Source: a virus
Reading direction: 5' to 3' (one strand)
Virus record (IMG/VR): IMGVR_UViG_3300046453_000072
Span: 1-57,194 of that record
DNA: 57,194 nt
The notes beneath the pieces are model-generated. The model was not told the DNA's origin and ran no database searches. It saw only the letters and a program-made list of their open reading frames with translations. Position 1 is the stretch's first letter; every line of letters starts with the position of its first letter. Below, in pieces: positions 32,722 through 40,157 of the stretch. The translations under genes and the position numbers were made by a program.

Positions 32722-32891
32722 CTACGAACCTATCGGCCTCTTCAGAAAACACGAATACCCCAATCGGGATATTCAACCCATCCATCTCGGAGCAGTGGAT
32801 GTGGCGTCCCCCCTGCGAATGCAGAGGCCTGAATGAGGCCCTCTTCCGGCGAAACGAGTGAACGCCCCCAGGGCTTGGGTAAATCGCGGGC

Positions 32892-32919
32892 AATAAAAAA
32901 CCCGACGCTGTGGCCGGGT
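32892..32919. terminator. tR'-like terminator between Q-position gene and holin
   Basis: AACCCG (32899-32904) and CGGGTT (32914-32919) pair; on the minus strand TTTTTTATTG follows and on the plus strand TTTCTTTG, so it may work both ways. On the minus strand it lies about 40-65 bases after a promoter candidate (32964-32993). It thus resembles lambda tR', which blocks the late transcript until Q acts. Confidence 0.72.
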
Positions 32920-32963
32920 TTCTTTGTGTCAATCCCTAACGCGCAAGATCGACAGGATGGGTA

Positions 32964-32993
32964 AATATTCTCTCATTCTCTCACTCATTGCAA
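32964..32993 (-). promoter_or_regulatory. late promoter candidate (pR'-like)
   Basis: On the minus strand TTGCAA (32993-32988) and AATATT (32969-32964) are 18 bp apart, with a repeated GAGAGAATGA-type sequence in the spacer. It lies just past the stop of the Q-position gene and before the terminator at 32892-32919, the same order as in lambda. The -10 match is modest. Confidence 0.45.
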
Positions 32994-33003
32994 TGGCTAT
33001 GTG

Positions 33004-33549
33004 CTACGCCGCGCAACTTTCAATCAAACCCTCCGCATCCATGATCTCTTGGACCACTGTCAGCGCCTCGTTCACCTGATCATCCAGGCTCTTGCGAATC
33101 GATGAGCGCCACCGGTACCGGGTCGACTCAGGCTTGCCGTCGTTGTCCCAGTTCGTGATGTCGTACCACGCTGCCGGAAGCACTGCCGCAGATCGCTTGC
33201 CGTCGGTGCCCGCCACCTGTGGAATCGCCCAGGTCAGTATCGCGCATTCACGAAACCGCTTCGGTGCCGGCGACTTGATCGAATTCAGCAGCTCCAGGAT
33301 GGCGCCGTGTTTGCGTTCGTCGTGCGTGGAGTACTTCGCAACCAATGCGCGCCACTGCGCAGCCGACAGCGACTTGTGCATACGGCCGAAAACCCAACAG
33401 TCGGTGAGAAAAGCGGCCTCCTTGCCAACGATCTCCCCCTTCTGTTTGGCGCACTGCACCTTCGGCTCAAAGTCGCACCCACCAGCAGAGTTGATGGTTT
33501 CGGCGGCCAACGCCCGAACAACTGCGGATACCACGTTGCGATAAGTCAT
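33004..33549 (-). CDS. late-gene regulator candidate in the Q position
   Basis: A 181-residue protein starting MTYRNVVSAVVRALAAETIN. I do not recognise a defined domain; it has a Cys pair (GGCDFEPKVQC, about 27-37) that could bind metal, and a conserved-looking segment ECAILTWAIPQVAGTDGKR. It is the last gene of the early minus-strand operon, after NinG and before a promoter-terminator pair and the holins, the place of antiterminator Q. The ATG overlaps the NinG stop as ATGA. Function is inferred from position. Confidence 0.6.
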   Translation of the reverse strand: MTYRNVVSAVVRALAAETINSAGGCDFEPKVQCAKQKGEIVGKEAAFLTDCWVFGRMHKSLSAAQWRALVAKYSTHDERKHGAILELLNSIKSPAPKRFRECAILTWAIPQVAGTDGKRSAAVLPAAWYDITNWDNDGKPESTRYRWRSSIRKSLDDQVNEALTVVQEIMDAEGLIESCAA

Positions 33550-34148
33550 GCTGCTGCTCCCTTCAATTCTCTGGTCAGTGCCCGGTAGTCGGCCTTGATG
33601 GTCTTGATCTCGTCGACGGTGTACTTGCGGGCCGAATGAGGCCCTTCTAACCAATCCACTTTGTCGACGCCGATGCGCTTCACCAGCCGAATGCGGTACT
33701 CGACCGCGTTGCCGGACAGGTTCCGATTGCACTTCACGCACTGCCGGTGAATATTCAGCGGTTCGAAGCGCAGTTCAGGACAGGCCCCAACGGAGCGGTA
33801 ATGCCCGGCGTCCCAGCGGCTGCCCGTGATCAGGTCGTGATCGCTTGGCGTGGAGTCGCAGCTGATGCACGGCAGGTGCGCGTCGCGCAGGCGGACATAC
33901 TCGTTCACCGCCGCCTGGGCCTCGCGCAAGTGATCCGCCCGGCTCTTCAGCTTCTCCTTGCGTACCTTGATTTCGCGGCGCCCAATCGCGGCGAGCTCTT
34001 TGCGTTTCTTCTCCTGCCTATGTCGGGCGATCACGACGGCGCAGTCCGGAGAGCACCAACTCTGAAAGCTTTCCTTGGGGACGAATGAGGCCCTGCACGA
34101 CGTGACGCTGCACTTCTTCGGTCGAGGCTGTTTTGCTGGAAGACTCAT
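33546..34148 (-). CDS. ninG: NinG (Rap) recombination protein
   Basis: A 200-residue NinG protein, which in lambda helps resolve recombination intermediates during replication. The N-terminal zinc ligands (CSVTSC, WCSPDC) and the HNH-like region with CISC, DAGHYRSVGACPELRFEPLN, then HRQCVKCNRNLSG are all present. It sits between the NinB-like and Q-position genes as in lambda's nin region. Confidence 0.93.
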   Translation of the reverse strand: MSLPAKQPRPKKCSVTSCRASFVPKESFQSWCSPDCAVVIARHRQEKKRKELAAIGRREIKVRKEKLKSRADHLREAQAAVNEYVRLRDAHLPCISCDSTPSDHDLITGSRWDAGHYRSVGACPELRFEPLNIHRQCVKCNRNLSGNAVEYRIRLVKRIGVDKVDWLEGPHSARKYTVDEIKTIKADYRALTRELKGAAA

Positions 34149-34615
34149 GCAGCCACCTCGCCCAGCAGATCCGTGAACACCACACCGCGCCCAGTGAAGT
34201 CAGCGACAATGAGATCCGTGTAGGCGATGCCTTGGGCGCGACTGAACAACCGGGTCACCGGGAATCCGTCCGGGCCGAACAGTGGGCAGCTGCCCATCAA
34301 ATCGAGCTTCTGCTCGTAGCTCAGGTGCCGCATGGTCCGATACCAGGAGTTGCGGAAGTCATGTTCTTCATTCAGCAGGATCTGGACCCCAAAGTGCAGC
34401 TTGCAGTACCGGCGGGCGTCCTCCACGTCACCGATCTGCGTCATCGCGGCGATACGCTGGTACAGCGAGAACCAAAGGGCGTTTTGATCCAGGGTGCGGT
34501 CCTTCCCCGGGCGCAGCGACACGACGACGAACTTCTTCTCGCGGAACATCGTGCTGAGGCAAGTGATGGCCTCGGTGAGTTTGGCTTGGCAGTTGACGCT
34601 AATTTTATCGGTCAT
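34145..34615 (-). CDS. ninB: NinB-like recombination protein
   Basis: A 156-residue protein. The segment VSLRPGKDRTLDQNALWFSL carries the LDQN motif of NinB (lambda Orf), a protein that loads recombination functions on SSB-coated DNA. The rest is only loosely like NinB, so this may be a distinct member of the group. I use the ATG at 34615 (GAGG upstream); it overlaps the preceding gene by 11 bases. Confidence 0.65.
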   Translation of the reverse strand: MTDKISVNCQAKLTEAITCLSTMFREKKFVVVSLRPGKDRTLDQNALWFSLYQRIAAMTQIGDVEDARRYCKLHFGVQILLNEEHDFRNSWYRTMRHLSYEQKLDLMGSCPLFGPDGFPVTRLFSRAQGIAYTDLIVADFTGRGVVFTDLLGEVAA

Positions 34616-34793
34616 GGTCGGCAGCCTCGGCTTCATCGGCTAACTTTCCGAGGCGCTGCTTTGCCAAGTGCACCAGGTCGGAATAGTCGCTCTCGTTCAT
34701 CACTGGCACGCAGACAAACAGAATCCCGGCCTTGGTTAGGGAATGAGCTGCCTCAATGGCTTTGCGCAGCTCAACTGGTCTTGCGCGGTTCAT
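34605..34793 (-). CDS. DUF1382-like small protein
   Basis: A 62-residue protein, MNRARPVELRKAIEAAHSLT and on through KAGILFVCVPVMNESDYSDL. The start and the AGI-F-PVPV pattern fit DUF1382, a family of small phage proteins with no known role. It lies between a small membrane protein and the NinB-like gene and overlaps both. Confidence 0.7.
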   Translation of the reverse strand: MNRARPVELRKAIEAAHSLTKAGILFVCVPVMNESDYSDLVHLAKQRLGKLADEAEAADHDR

Positions 34794-35017
34794 GGCTTCA
34801 CCCCGGTCGACTTACTTACCTTCCCTTCAGCCTCAAGCTGACGCATCGTCTTACGCAGCGTATTCAAGTCCCAGTAAAACCGTAGGTACTTCCCGATCAA
34901 ATTGACTTTCGCGGACAGAACCAGGCCGACCGCCAGAAGCATCGCCGCTACCGACAGGAATCCCCCAACGAGCATCACGCCGTAGCCAAGCCACAAAGCG
35001 ATTGAGTTAAGGGTCAT
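34790..35017 (-). CDS. small membrane protein
   Basis: A 75-residue protein with a long hydrophobic stretch at about 8-37 (ALWLGYGVMLVGGFLSVAAM, then LLAVGLVLSA), followed by a basic cytoplasmic-type tail. The ATG at 35017 overlaps the previous stop as ATGA. No family recognised; part of the tightly coupled ninB/P gene run. Confidence 0.65.
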   Translation of the reverse strand: MTLNSIALWLGYGVMLVGGFLSVAAMLLAVGLVLSAKVNLIGKYLRFYWDLNTLRKTMRQLEAEGKVSKSTGVKP

Positions 35018-35109
35018 GACGTCACCGCCATTGTGAATAGGACGCAGAACACGCCAATGGAGAAACCAGCCATGGTGCAGGCCAACGTGATTTTGGATTG
35101 AGCAACCAT
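35014..35109 (-). CDS. 31-residue single-membrane-segment peptide
   Basis: MVAQSKITLACTMAGFSIGV followed by FCVLFTMAVTS, one hydrophobic helix. The ATG (35109) overlaps the P gene's stop as TGATG and its own stop overlaps the next ATG as ATGA, so it sits in a translational-coupling chain. That argues for a real gene despite its size. Confidence 0.5.
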   Translation of the reverse strand: MVAQSKITLACTMAGFSIGVFCVLFTMAVTS

Positions 35110-35903
35110 CAGGAAGCCTCCTTGCCGAGCTGCGGCTCGCGCTTGATGTGCAGTCGTGCCAGCAACTGCGCACGCGCGGCGCCGCCGGATGATGGAATGC
35201 CCTGAACGTCCAGCAGCCGAACCTGGCGCTGATTGGCGAATTCCTCGGCCAGTTCCAGCTCGGTCTTCTGGCCGTCGTGGCCGATGCCAATGGCGATGTC
35301 CTCGAGCGGCAGACCCGCTACCAGGCGGCGAATGGTGATCTCGTAGGCCCGGTCGAATACCTCGCTGGCCTTCTCCGGGATCAAGTCGCCGAGGTTGTGC
35401 ATCTCGCATTGCAGCGCGGCGTGGCGAACGGCCGGATGGGACCAGGTGCGATCGCCAAACCTGCTTGGGTGGGAATTTTCCAGCGCCTCGCGAAATGCTT
35501 TGTCGTGAGGCGGGATGCCCAGCATTTCCGGGGTCGGCTGGCAAAGCTTGATGAACCTGCCCACGCTCGGCATGAAGTCCGTGCCCAGCGAACGGCAGCG
35601 CTCAACGCCGAATCGGATCTGCTCCAGCTGAGTGATTCCCTCGACGATGAAAGCCTTGATCCAGCTGCGCTTGGCAGAATCCAGCGCGTCATCGGTCGGC
35701 CAGGCCTGCTTCCAAGCCGGGAAGATGGCCTGCAGTTCCTTGAACAAGGCGTTTACGACATCGATCGTTCCAGGCGGCAGGGTCTTGGGCATGACCGGCA
35801 TCGCCGGAGGCTGGTAACTGCCAACAGCCGCGCGCAGGTCAGTGGTCGCACCGGTGACCTTCATGAGTTGAGCCGCGCTCCTCGGCGGCTTTGGCTTGTT
35901 CAC
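35109..35903 (-). CDS. replication protein P-like (helicase loader)
   Basis: A 264-residue lambda P-type protein, expected to bring the host DnaB helicase to the O-bound origin. Family parts include DVVNALFKELQAIFPAWKQA at 48-67, SAKRSWIKAFIVEGITQLEQ at ~76-95 and RFGVERCRSLGTDFMPSVGR, then FIKLCQP. There is no ATPase motif, as for P rather than DnaC. It follows the O-like gene with a 4-base overlap. Confidence 0.85.
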   Translation of the reverse strand: MNKPKPPRSAAQLMKVTGATTDLRAAVGSYQPPAMPVMPKTLPPGTIDVVNALFKELQAIFPAWKQAWPTDDALDSAKRSWIKAFIVEGITQLEQIRFGVERCRSLGTDFMPSVGRFIKLCQPTPEMLGIPPHDKAFREALENSHPSRFGDRTWSHPAVRHAALQCEMHNLGDLIPEKASEVFDRAYEITIRRLVAGLPLEDIAIGIGHDGQKTELELAEEFANQRQVRLLDVQGIPSSGGAARAQLLARLHIKREPQLGKEAS

Positions 35904-36691
35904 AGACCACCGTCCAGGTTCTCAGCCCAGGCTCGGTTATCGAAGTCGGGGCCATTGGCCTGACGACGAGGCGGGAACTGGTGAACATTGTTCGCAGCGG
36001 GCGCCGGCTCGGGCACTTCGTCCTCCCAGCGCTTGCCGTTGAGCCAGGTCGACGGGTGCGGGATGAACTGGCCGTTGTCCTTGGTCCATTCGGTGTTGAC
36101 GCTCTGCGCGCCCAGGGCCTGAACCATCACCTCGAACAGCTCGGCGGTCAGGGTGAGTTTGTCCCACGCCTTGCGTGCAGCCTCCTTGCCGACCTTGCGG
36201 GGATACAGCGACCAGAACCGGGTGAACAGCTCAGCCGAATCGACTGAATCATTGCCAGAAGGCTTTTGATCTTTATCTTCTCTTCTCTTCTCTTCTCTGG
36301 TCCGCAATTTGTCCGCATCACTAGCGGACACATTGCGGACGTTTTTCGTCTTTCTGTCGTTCCGTTTGCGCTCGTTATCGTTGGCGCGGCGCTTTGCACT
36401 TGCCCCGTTATGTTCGTCAAAGCGAGGCATTACAAGGCCCTCATCCTCCATGCAGGCCCACTCAACGTCGATCATGGCCTGCGTGAAACCCGGCCACCCG
36501 ACAACAGCATCCATCGCATCCGTGGTGTAGCCAACGAGCACACCGTCATCGCAATGAGTGTCAAAAGTGCTCCAGGCGACATGCAGTCCACCAATGATCC
36601 GAAGTCTGTCCGCTTTCAATGCGGACACCATGCGGAAAACTTTCGGATGGGTTTGTAGTTCGATGCGCATTTTGATCCAGTCCCCGGCCAT
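35900..36691 (-). CDS. replication protein O-like (origin binding)
   Basis: A 263-residue protein starting MAGDWIKMRIELQTHPKVFR. The N-terminal winged-helix part (1-95) resembles phage replication initiators; residues about 95-150 are a highly charged linker (KRRANDNERKRNDRKTKNVR), and the C-terminal region has FTRFWSLYPRKVGKEAARKA and PHPSTWLNGKRWEDE, common in O/DnaT-like phage proteins. The ATG at 36691 overlaps the previous TAA. In lambda the origin lies inside O; the linker-coding part here has long purine runs (around 36266-36300), which would suit an origin, but I see no clear iterons. Confidence 0.8.
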   Translation of the reverse strand: MAGDWIKMRIELQTHPKVFRMVSALKADRLRIIGGLHVAWSTFDTHCDDGVLVGYTTDAMDAVVGWPGFTQAMIDVEWACMEDEGLVMPRFDEHNGASAKRRANDNERKRNDRKTKNVRNVSASDADKLRTREEKRREDKDQKPSGNDSVDSAELFTRFWSLYPRKVGKEAARKAWDKLTLTAELFEVMVQALGAQSVNTEWTKDNGQFIPHPSTWLNGKRWEDEVPEPAPAANNVHQFPPRRQANGPDFDNRAWAENLDGGL

Positions 36692-37452
36692 TACACGGCC
36701 TCCCGAAGTTGGTATTGAGCCCATAAGCCAGCAACCCAAGTGACGCCCTTGGGGGTGAATTTGGACTGGTTGAAGGCATGCCCGCCGTCAGTGGTGCCGG
36801 CCCGCACTTCGAAGCGCCCGGCGTCGATGTGAGGCTGGTAGGCCTGCCATTCGCCGCCCATGCGGTACATGATTTTTTTGTCGATGAGGAATTCACGAAA
36901 CCGCGACTCGTTGGCCTTTAGCAGTTTGGCGGTCTGGCGGAAGCCTTTGAGCCCCGTCGAATCGACGTACTTCTCGACGAAAGCAATTTTTGGTGCGGCC
37001 TCAATAAGGGCCTGACTGGCAGCCTGCTGCAGCTCGAACTGTTCAGCCCAGGCACGCGCGGCGGCGGCTGGATTGGAGAAATCAGGGAGCGTGGCAATGA
37101 CGCGCGGACCCTCTGACGCATTGAGCCGCGCGACCACAGTACGGCGGACCGCTTTCGACTCGCGCATAGAAATCAACATGCACTGGTCTTTGGTGAGGCG
37201 GAGGCCTTCCGACGCCGGCCCACGGGGATTCTTTACTACGAAACTTTCGTAGTATTCCCCTTCAAGCTCATCCTTGCAGCGGGCGGTGAAGTCAGCCCGA
37301 CGCACTTCGCTTTCACCGAACTCGGCGCGAGCAGAGTTCACCAGGTCGAGCAGATCGAAACTGCTCATGGTGTTGCGCGACACATTTTCTGAGCTGCGAA
37401 AACGTGTCGAGACATGGTTCTGAGGATTGCTGGTTTCTATTGAATGGTGCAT
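36691..37452 (-). CDS. phage antirepressor with KilAC domain
   Basis: A 253-residue protein. Residues about 30-115 look like a Rha/Ant-type N-domain (LLDLVNSARAEFGESEVRRA ... LTKDQCMLISMRESKAVRRT, then VVARLN) and residues about 150-253 are a KilAC DNA-binding domain (AAPKIAFVEKYVDSTGLKGF, RQTAKLLKANESRFREFLID). Antirepressors of this kind inactivate or bypass CI. GGAG lies 8 bases before the ATG at 37452. A perfect 21-base inverted repeat lies within the gene (37234-37254). Confidence 0.85.
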   Translation of the reverse strand: MHHSIETSNPQNHVSTRFRSSENVSRNTMSSFDLLDLVNSARAEFGESEVRRADFTARCKDELEGEYYESFVVKNPRGPASEGLRLTKDQCMLISMRESKAVRRTVVARLNASEGPRVIATLPDFSNPAAAARAWAEQFELQQAASQALIEAAPKIAFVEKYVDSTGLKGFRQTAKLLKANESRFREFLIDKKIMYRMGGEWQAYQPHIDAGRFEVRAGTTDGGHAFNQSKFTPKGVTWVAGLWAQYQLREAV

Positions 37453-37477
37453 GATTCGCTCCACAAGCGTTGAAGAG

Positions 37478-37505
37478 AGCCGGGTCACTACCCCGGCTTT
37501 TTTTT
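37478..37505 (+). terminator. plus-strand terminator upstream of antirepressor gene
   Basis: AGCCGGG (37478-37484) and CCCGGCT (37492-37498) form a 7-bp stem followed by eight T residues on the plus strand. All neighbouring genes are on the minus strand, so it would end an antisense transcript crossing the antirepressor region. Confidence 0.65.
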
Positions 37506-37571
37506 GCCTACTGAAAACTTCAGTCCCCTTAGAGGGACCTTTTCTTTGGTCCCTAATAAGGGACTGAGCGC

Positions 37572-37787
37572 TTACCTTCGCGGCCCGAACTGGACGACGT
37601 TGTCACCCGCTGTCGATTTCCCTCTCCGCGAGAGAAACCGGCCGGCTTTGCGCAAGATCTGCGATGCCAGTTCATCGGTGCTTATCCCCATCTCCGAGGC
37701 CCAAAGCTCTAGGTCCTCGAAGTCGTTCTTCCTGAAATGCGCGACTTCAACCTCACGGATTGGCGTTGCATCGTTTGCTGCTGGCAT
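37572..37787 (-). CDS. small early protein, unknown (possibly RHH-related)
   Basis: A 71-residue protein, MPAANDATPIREVEVAHFRK and on. The strand-like REVEVAHF followed by two helices (FEDLELWASEMGISTDELAS) suggests a ribbon-helix-helix type fold, like its neighbours. I use the ATG at 37787 because GGGAGGACCG gives a strong ribosome binding site. It is the fourth gene of a cluster of similar small proteins after cro. Confidence 0.6.
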   Translation of the reverse strand: MPAANDATPIREVEVAHFRKNDFEDLELWASEMGISTDELASQILRKAGRFLSRRGKSTAGDNVVQFGPRR

Positions 37788-37806
37788 CGGTCCTCCCATG
37801 ACCTAT

Positions 37807-38013
37807 TCAGGCCCTGAGCTTTTTTTCGCTAATAAACGGCAGGTAGCCGTGCTCTTTCTTGAATGCCAAGGCGGCGAGAATGATTTCGCGAGCCAGCACG
37901 CTGTGTTGCGCCTTGAGCTCATGGGCGTATCCCTTGAGCTCATGGAAGTCTTCGTCATCCAGACGAACCTTGACCTGGTGGTCGTGGCGGTGGGCTTTGT
38001 CGTCATAGGCCAT
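37807..38013 (-). CDS. Arc-like ribbon-helix-helix protein
   Basis: A 68-residue protein in which HQVKVRLDDEDFHELKGYAH is a typical ribbon strand plus helix A and the next segment (ELKAQHSVLAREIILAALAF) gives helix B. The HDHQVKVRLDDEDF pattern matches the HDREIKVRVDEDTF of the gene at 38283-38471, so the two are paralogues. Phage Arc proteins repress antirepressor genes; the antirepressor gene lies downstream in this operon. Confidence 0.7.
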   Translation of the reverse strand: MAYDDKAHRHDHQVKVRLDDEDFHELKGYAHELKAQHSVLAREIILAALAFKKEHGYLPFISEKKLRA

Positions 38014-38084
38014 CAGGTGTTCCCCTGCTTGCTTCTGTGATCGTGTGGTCTGGATGAGCTTTGTAGTTACGCTTCAGGGCCTGC

Positions 38085-38264
38085 TCAGTCCCTTCTTCGG
38101 AAAGGCTTTACTGCTCCCCGCGGATTTCGGGGTTTTGTCCGTTGAGCCAGCTCTCGACGCATCAACTCGGCGGCCAGTTCTTCGGGGGTTACCCCCCTCT
38201 TCTCTGCCTCACGCTCAAGCTGCTCCATCTCTCGCTGGCCCAACTGGACCTGTTCGATAGGCAT
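38085..38264 (-). CDS. small Arc-like protein
   Basis: A 59-residue protein, MPIEQVQLGQREMEQLEREA, then EKRGVTPEELAAELMRRELA, and a basic Pro-rich tail ending FRRRD. The two helices joined by RGVTPEELA have the look of short phage ribbon-helix-helix proteins. A perfect ribosome binding site (AAAGGAGG) lies before the ATG. It stands between the two paralogous Arc-like genes. Confidence 0.7.
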   Translation of the reverse strand: MPIEQVQLGQREMEQLEREAEKRGVTPEELAAELMRRELAQRTKPRNPRGAVKPFRRRD

Positions 38265-38282
38265 GGGGCCTCCTTTAGGCCT

Positions 38283-38471
38283 TCAAGCCACTTGGTGTTC
38301 GTCGGTATTCTCCGAAGCCAATGCAGCGAGCTGCGCTTCCAGAAGCTCGCGGCACAAAACCGCTCGCTGAGTTCGGTGAAATTTGGCCAAGGCCTGGATT
38401 AACTCGAACGTGTCCTCATCAACCCGGACCTTGATCTCTCGGTCATGTAGGTGCTTGGGATTGGCGTACAT
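38283..38471 (-). CDS. Arc-like ribbon-helix-helix protein, paralogue
   Basis: A 62-residue protein with HDREIKVRVDEDTFELIQAL as ribbon and helix A and AKFHRTQRAVLCRELLEAQL as helix B. It is similar in pattern to the 68-residue protein at 37807-38013. It is the first gene after cro in the pR operon, so it would be made early after induction. Confidence 0.7.
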   Translation of the reverse strand: MYANPKHLHDREIKVRVDEDTFELIQALAKFHRTQRAVLCRELLEAQLAALASENTDEHQVA

Positions 38472-38502
38472 GCGGGTCTTGCTCCTTGCGATAGAAATTG
38501 GG

Positions 38503-38709
38503 TTAGGCGGCTGATTTCTTTAGAGCTGTCTGCGCCGGGAAGGACTTGAGCTCATGCGCTTCAAAAGTCCCGTCCCGATTGCAGGTGACGGAAATATTTC
38601 TCTCCGCTGCGATGGCTTTACTGATTGCGGCAGGGCTGACCCCAAGAGCCTTGGCCGCAAAGGCCTGCCCTTTCGTAGCAACCAGCTCTGTAAGTGGGAT
38701 CTGCTTCAT
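38503..38709 (-). CDS. cro: Cro-like repressor
   Basis: A 68-residue protein of the lambda Cro type: MKQIPLTELVATKGQAFAAK, then ALGVSPAAISKAIAAERNIS with the helix-turn-helix, then the ISVTCNRDGTFEAHELKSFP beta hairpin and C-terminal arm. The match to lambda Cro's order of elements is close. It is divergent from cI and reads from a promoter overlapping the operators at 38742-38808. Confidence 0.9.
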   Translation of the reverse strand: MKQIPLTELVATKGQAFAAKALGVSPAAISKAIAAERNISVTCNRDGTFEAHELKSFPAQTALKKSAA

Positions 38710-38741
38710 TCTGGAAATCTCGAATGGTGTTTTCGAGATCA

Positions 38742-38808
38742 ATATTAACCGCCGGTTAGTTTTCTAGCAATACCGCCGGTTGCCGCAAATAAATTAACCA
38801 ACGGTTAA
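38742..38808. promoter_or_regulatory. OR-like operator region with pR (minus) and cI promoter (plus)
   Basis: Three related 15-bp operators are centred at 38752 (TTAACCGCCGGTTAG), 38776 (AATACCGCCGGTTGC) and 38801 (TTAACCAACGGTTAA), spaced 24 and 25 bp as in lambda OR. On the minus strand TTGCTA (38770-38765) and TAATAT (38747-38742) with a 17-bp spacer form pR for cro, overlapping the first operator. The cI promoter on the plus strand is less clear; TTAAAT at 38805-38810 could be its -10. Confidence 0.88.
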
Positions 38809-38817
38809 ATTTCACGG

Positions 38818-39681
38818 ATGAGCAAAAAGAAAGAACTTTCCCCAGAGCTAAAAGCTGAATGCGACGCCGCGAAGGCGCTTTTCGTAGCGAAAAAGAACGC
38901 CCTCGGACTCACTCAGGCAAGTCTCGCAGAAGCCGCTGATATCTCTGCTGCCGCTGTCGCGATGTACCTGAACGGCACAAATCCGTTGAACGCAAAATTT
39001 GCGGTTGTATTGTCACGTCTGCTTAAAGTACCTGTAGAAAAATTCAGTAGGCGGCTCGCGAACGAGATAAGCGGGCTAACAAGCGCAACGGAGCGCGCGG
39101 AGGCCCCCGTGCAGAGCGCATCCGCCGCCGATATGGTTCGCCAAATGCTTGCGAAGCAGGGAAAAGGTCTGTCAGAAGAAGCGCGCAGCCGTCTTCTTGC
39201 TGCCGCCGAAGAGCCAACCAACGTAATTAACATCGACTCCCGTCCAGGCCAGGTCGGGGATGAGGTGTGGATTGCTCACTACGACGTCCGCGCCGCTATG
39301 GGCGGCGGGCAGGTTCCGCACGACTACCCCGAGATGCTTCAGGACGTGAGGGTGAGCCCCAAGCATCTGCGAGAAATGGGCGTCGAATTCGTCGAGCACT
39401 TCCATCTCAAAATGGTCACGGGCTGGGGGCAATCAATGGCGCCCACTATCAAGCACCGCGACCCTCTTCTGGTGGACGTCAGCATTCGAGAGTTCGTTGG
39501 GGATGGGATCTATCTGTTTTCTTGGGGCGGCCATCTGTACATCAAGCGCCTGCAGCGAATGGGTAACGATCGATTCAAGATGATTTCCGATAACACCAAT
39601 CACCCTCCTGAGCCGATCAGGGCGGATGACACTTATATCCAGGCACGAGTGCTGCTGGTGTGGAACGCTCACCTGGTGTAG
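38818..39681 (+). CDS. cI: CI-type repressor (HTH + S24 peptidase)
   Basis: A 287-residue repressor. The N-terminal HTH is at about 27-72 (ALGLTQASLAEAADISAAAV) and the C-terminal S24 domain has the nucleophile Ser206 in GQSMAPTIKHRDPLLVD and Lys243 in YIKRLQR. Instead of a plain Ala-Gly cleavage site it has AAMGGGQ at 159-165, a variation seen in related repressors. There is no good ribosome binding site close to the ATG, and transcripts could be nearly leaderless as for lambda cI. It would bind the OR and OL operators. Confidence 0.93.
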   Translation: MSKKKELSPELKAECDAAKALFVAKKNALGLTQASLAEAADISAAAVAMYLNGTNPLNAKFAVVLSRLLKVPVEKFSRRLANEISGLTSATERAEAPVQSASAADMVRQMLAKQGKGLSEEARSRLLAAAEEPTNVINIDSRPGQVGDEVWIAHYDVRAAMGGGQVPHDYPEMLQDVRVSPKHLREMGVEFVEHFHLKMVTGWGQSMAPTIKHRDPLLVDVSIREFVGDGIYLFSWGGHLYIKRLQRMGNDRFKMISDNTNHPPEPIRADDTYIQARVLLVWNAHLV

Positions 39682-39776
39682 CCCTATGTGTCTACCTACT
39701 CAACGTGTAAGGCTAATCCGCAAGTTACGATGTGGGTTCGCTCCTGTGGATACCTTAACAAGCAAAGGACTGGAAA

Positions 39777-40157
39777 ATGTCAGACGAAACTCTCGAGGCA
39801 ATCGATCCTAGTCAAAAATTGATGGATGCCTATTCCATATCAGCAAACGATTTTTTGAAATTCCTGGAAGCAAAAGGGCTGGACGATATGTCTTGTGAGC
39901 TGTGCAAAAGCAGCACATGGGCCATAACCTCATCTGGGGGCGACAAGCCTGACCTACTGGGGATGCCGGTAATAGGTGTAGATCCTCATGGATTCATTGG
40001 AAAAACAACTCGGCCATTTTATTTCTGTTTTTGCACTGGTTGCGGAAATACTAAAAGCTTCTACGCAGAGTTTGTCCTCGGGCTCCTAAAGCCAGATAGT
40101 GCTCATGCTTCGCAGTTTAACGACCGATATGATTCATCTGGTACCCCTCTAAAATGA
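39777..40157 (+). CDS. zinc-ribbon-like protein downstream of cI
   Basis: A 126-residue protein with two Cys pairs, CELC (about 40-43) and CTGC (about 87-90) within FYFCFCTGCGNTKSFYA, forming a likely zinc ribbon. It follows cI on the same strand by 95 bp, with AAGGACTGGAAA before the ATG, so it should be expressed in the lysogen. Its stop overlaps the start of the membrane-anchored coiled-coil gene. The function is unknown; coupling to a membrane protein suggests they act together. Confidence 0.72.
   Translation: MSDETLEAIDPSQKLMDAYSISANDFLKFLEAKGLDDMSCELCKSSTWAITSSGGDKPDLLGMPVIGVDPHGFIGKTTRPFYFCFCTGCGNTKSFYAEFVLGLLKPDSAHASQFNDRYDSSGTPLK

Noticed and set aside
32708-32932. 74-codon minus-strand open frame
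   Set aside because: It runs through the tR'-like hairpin; only the last ~25 residues look protein-like, and there is no clear start signal.
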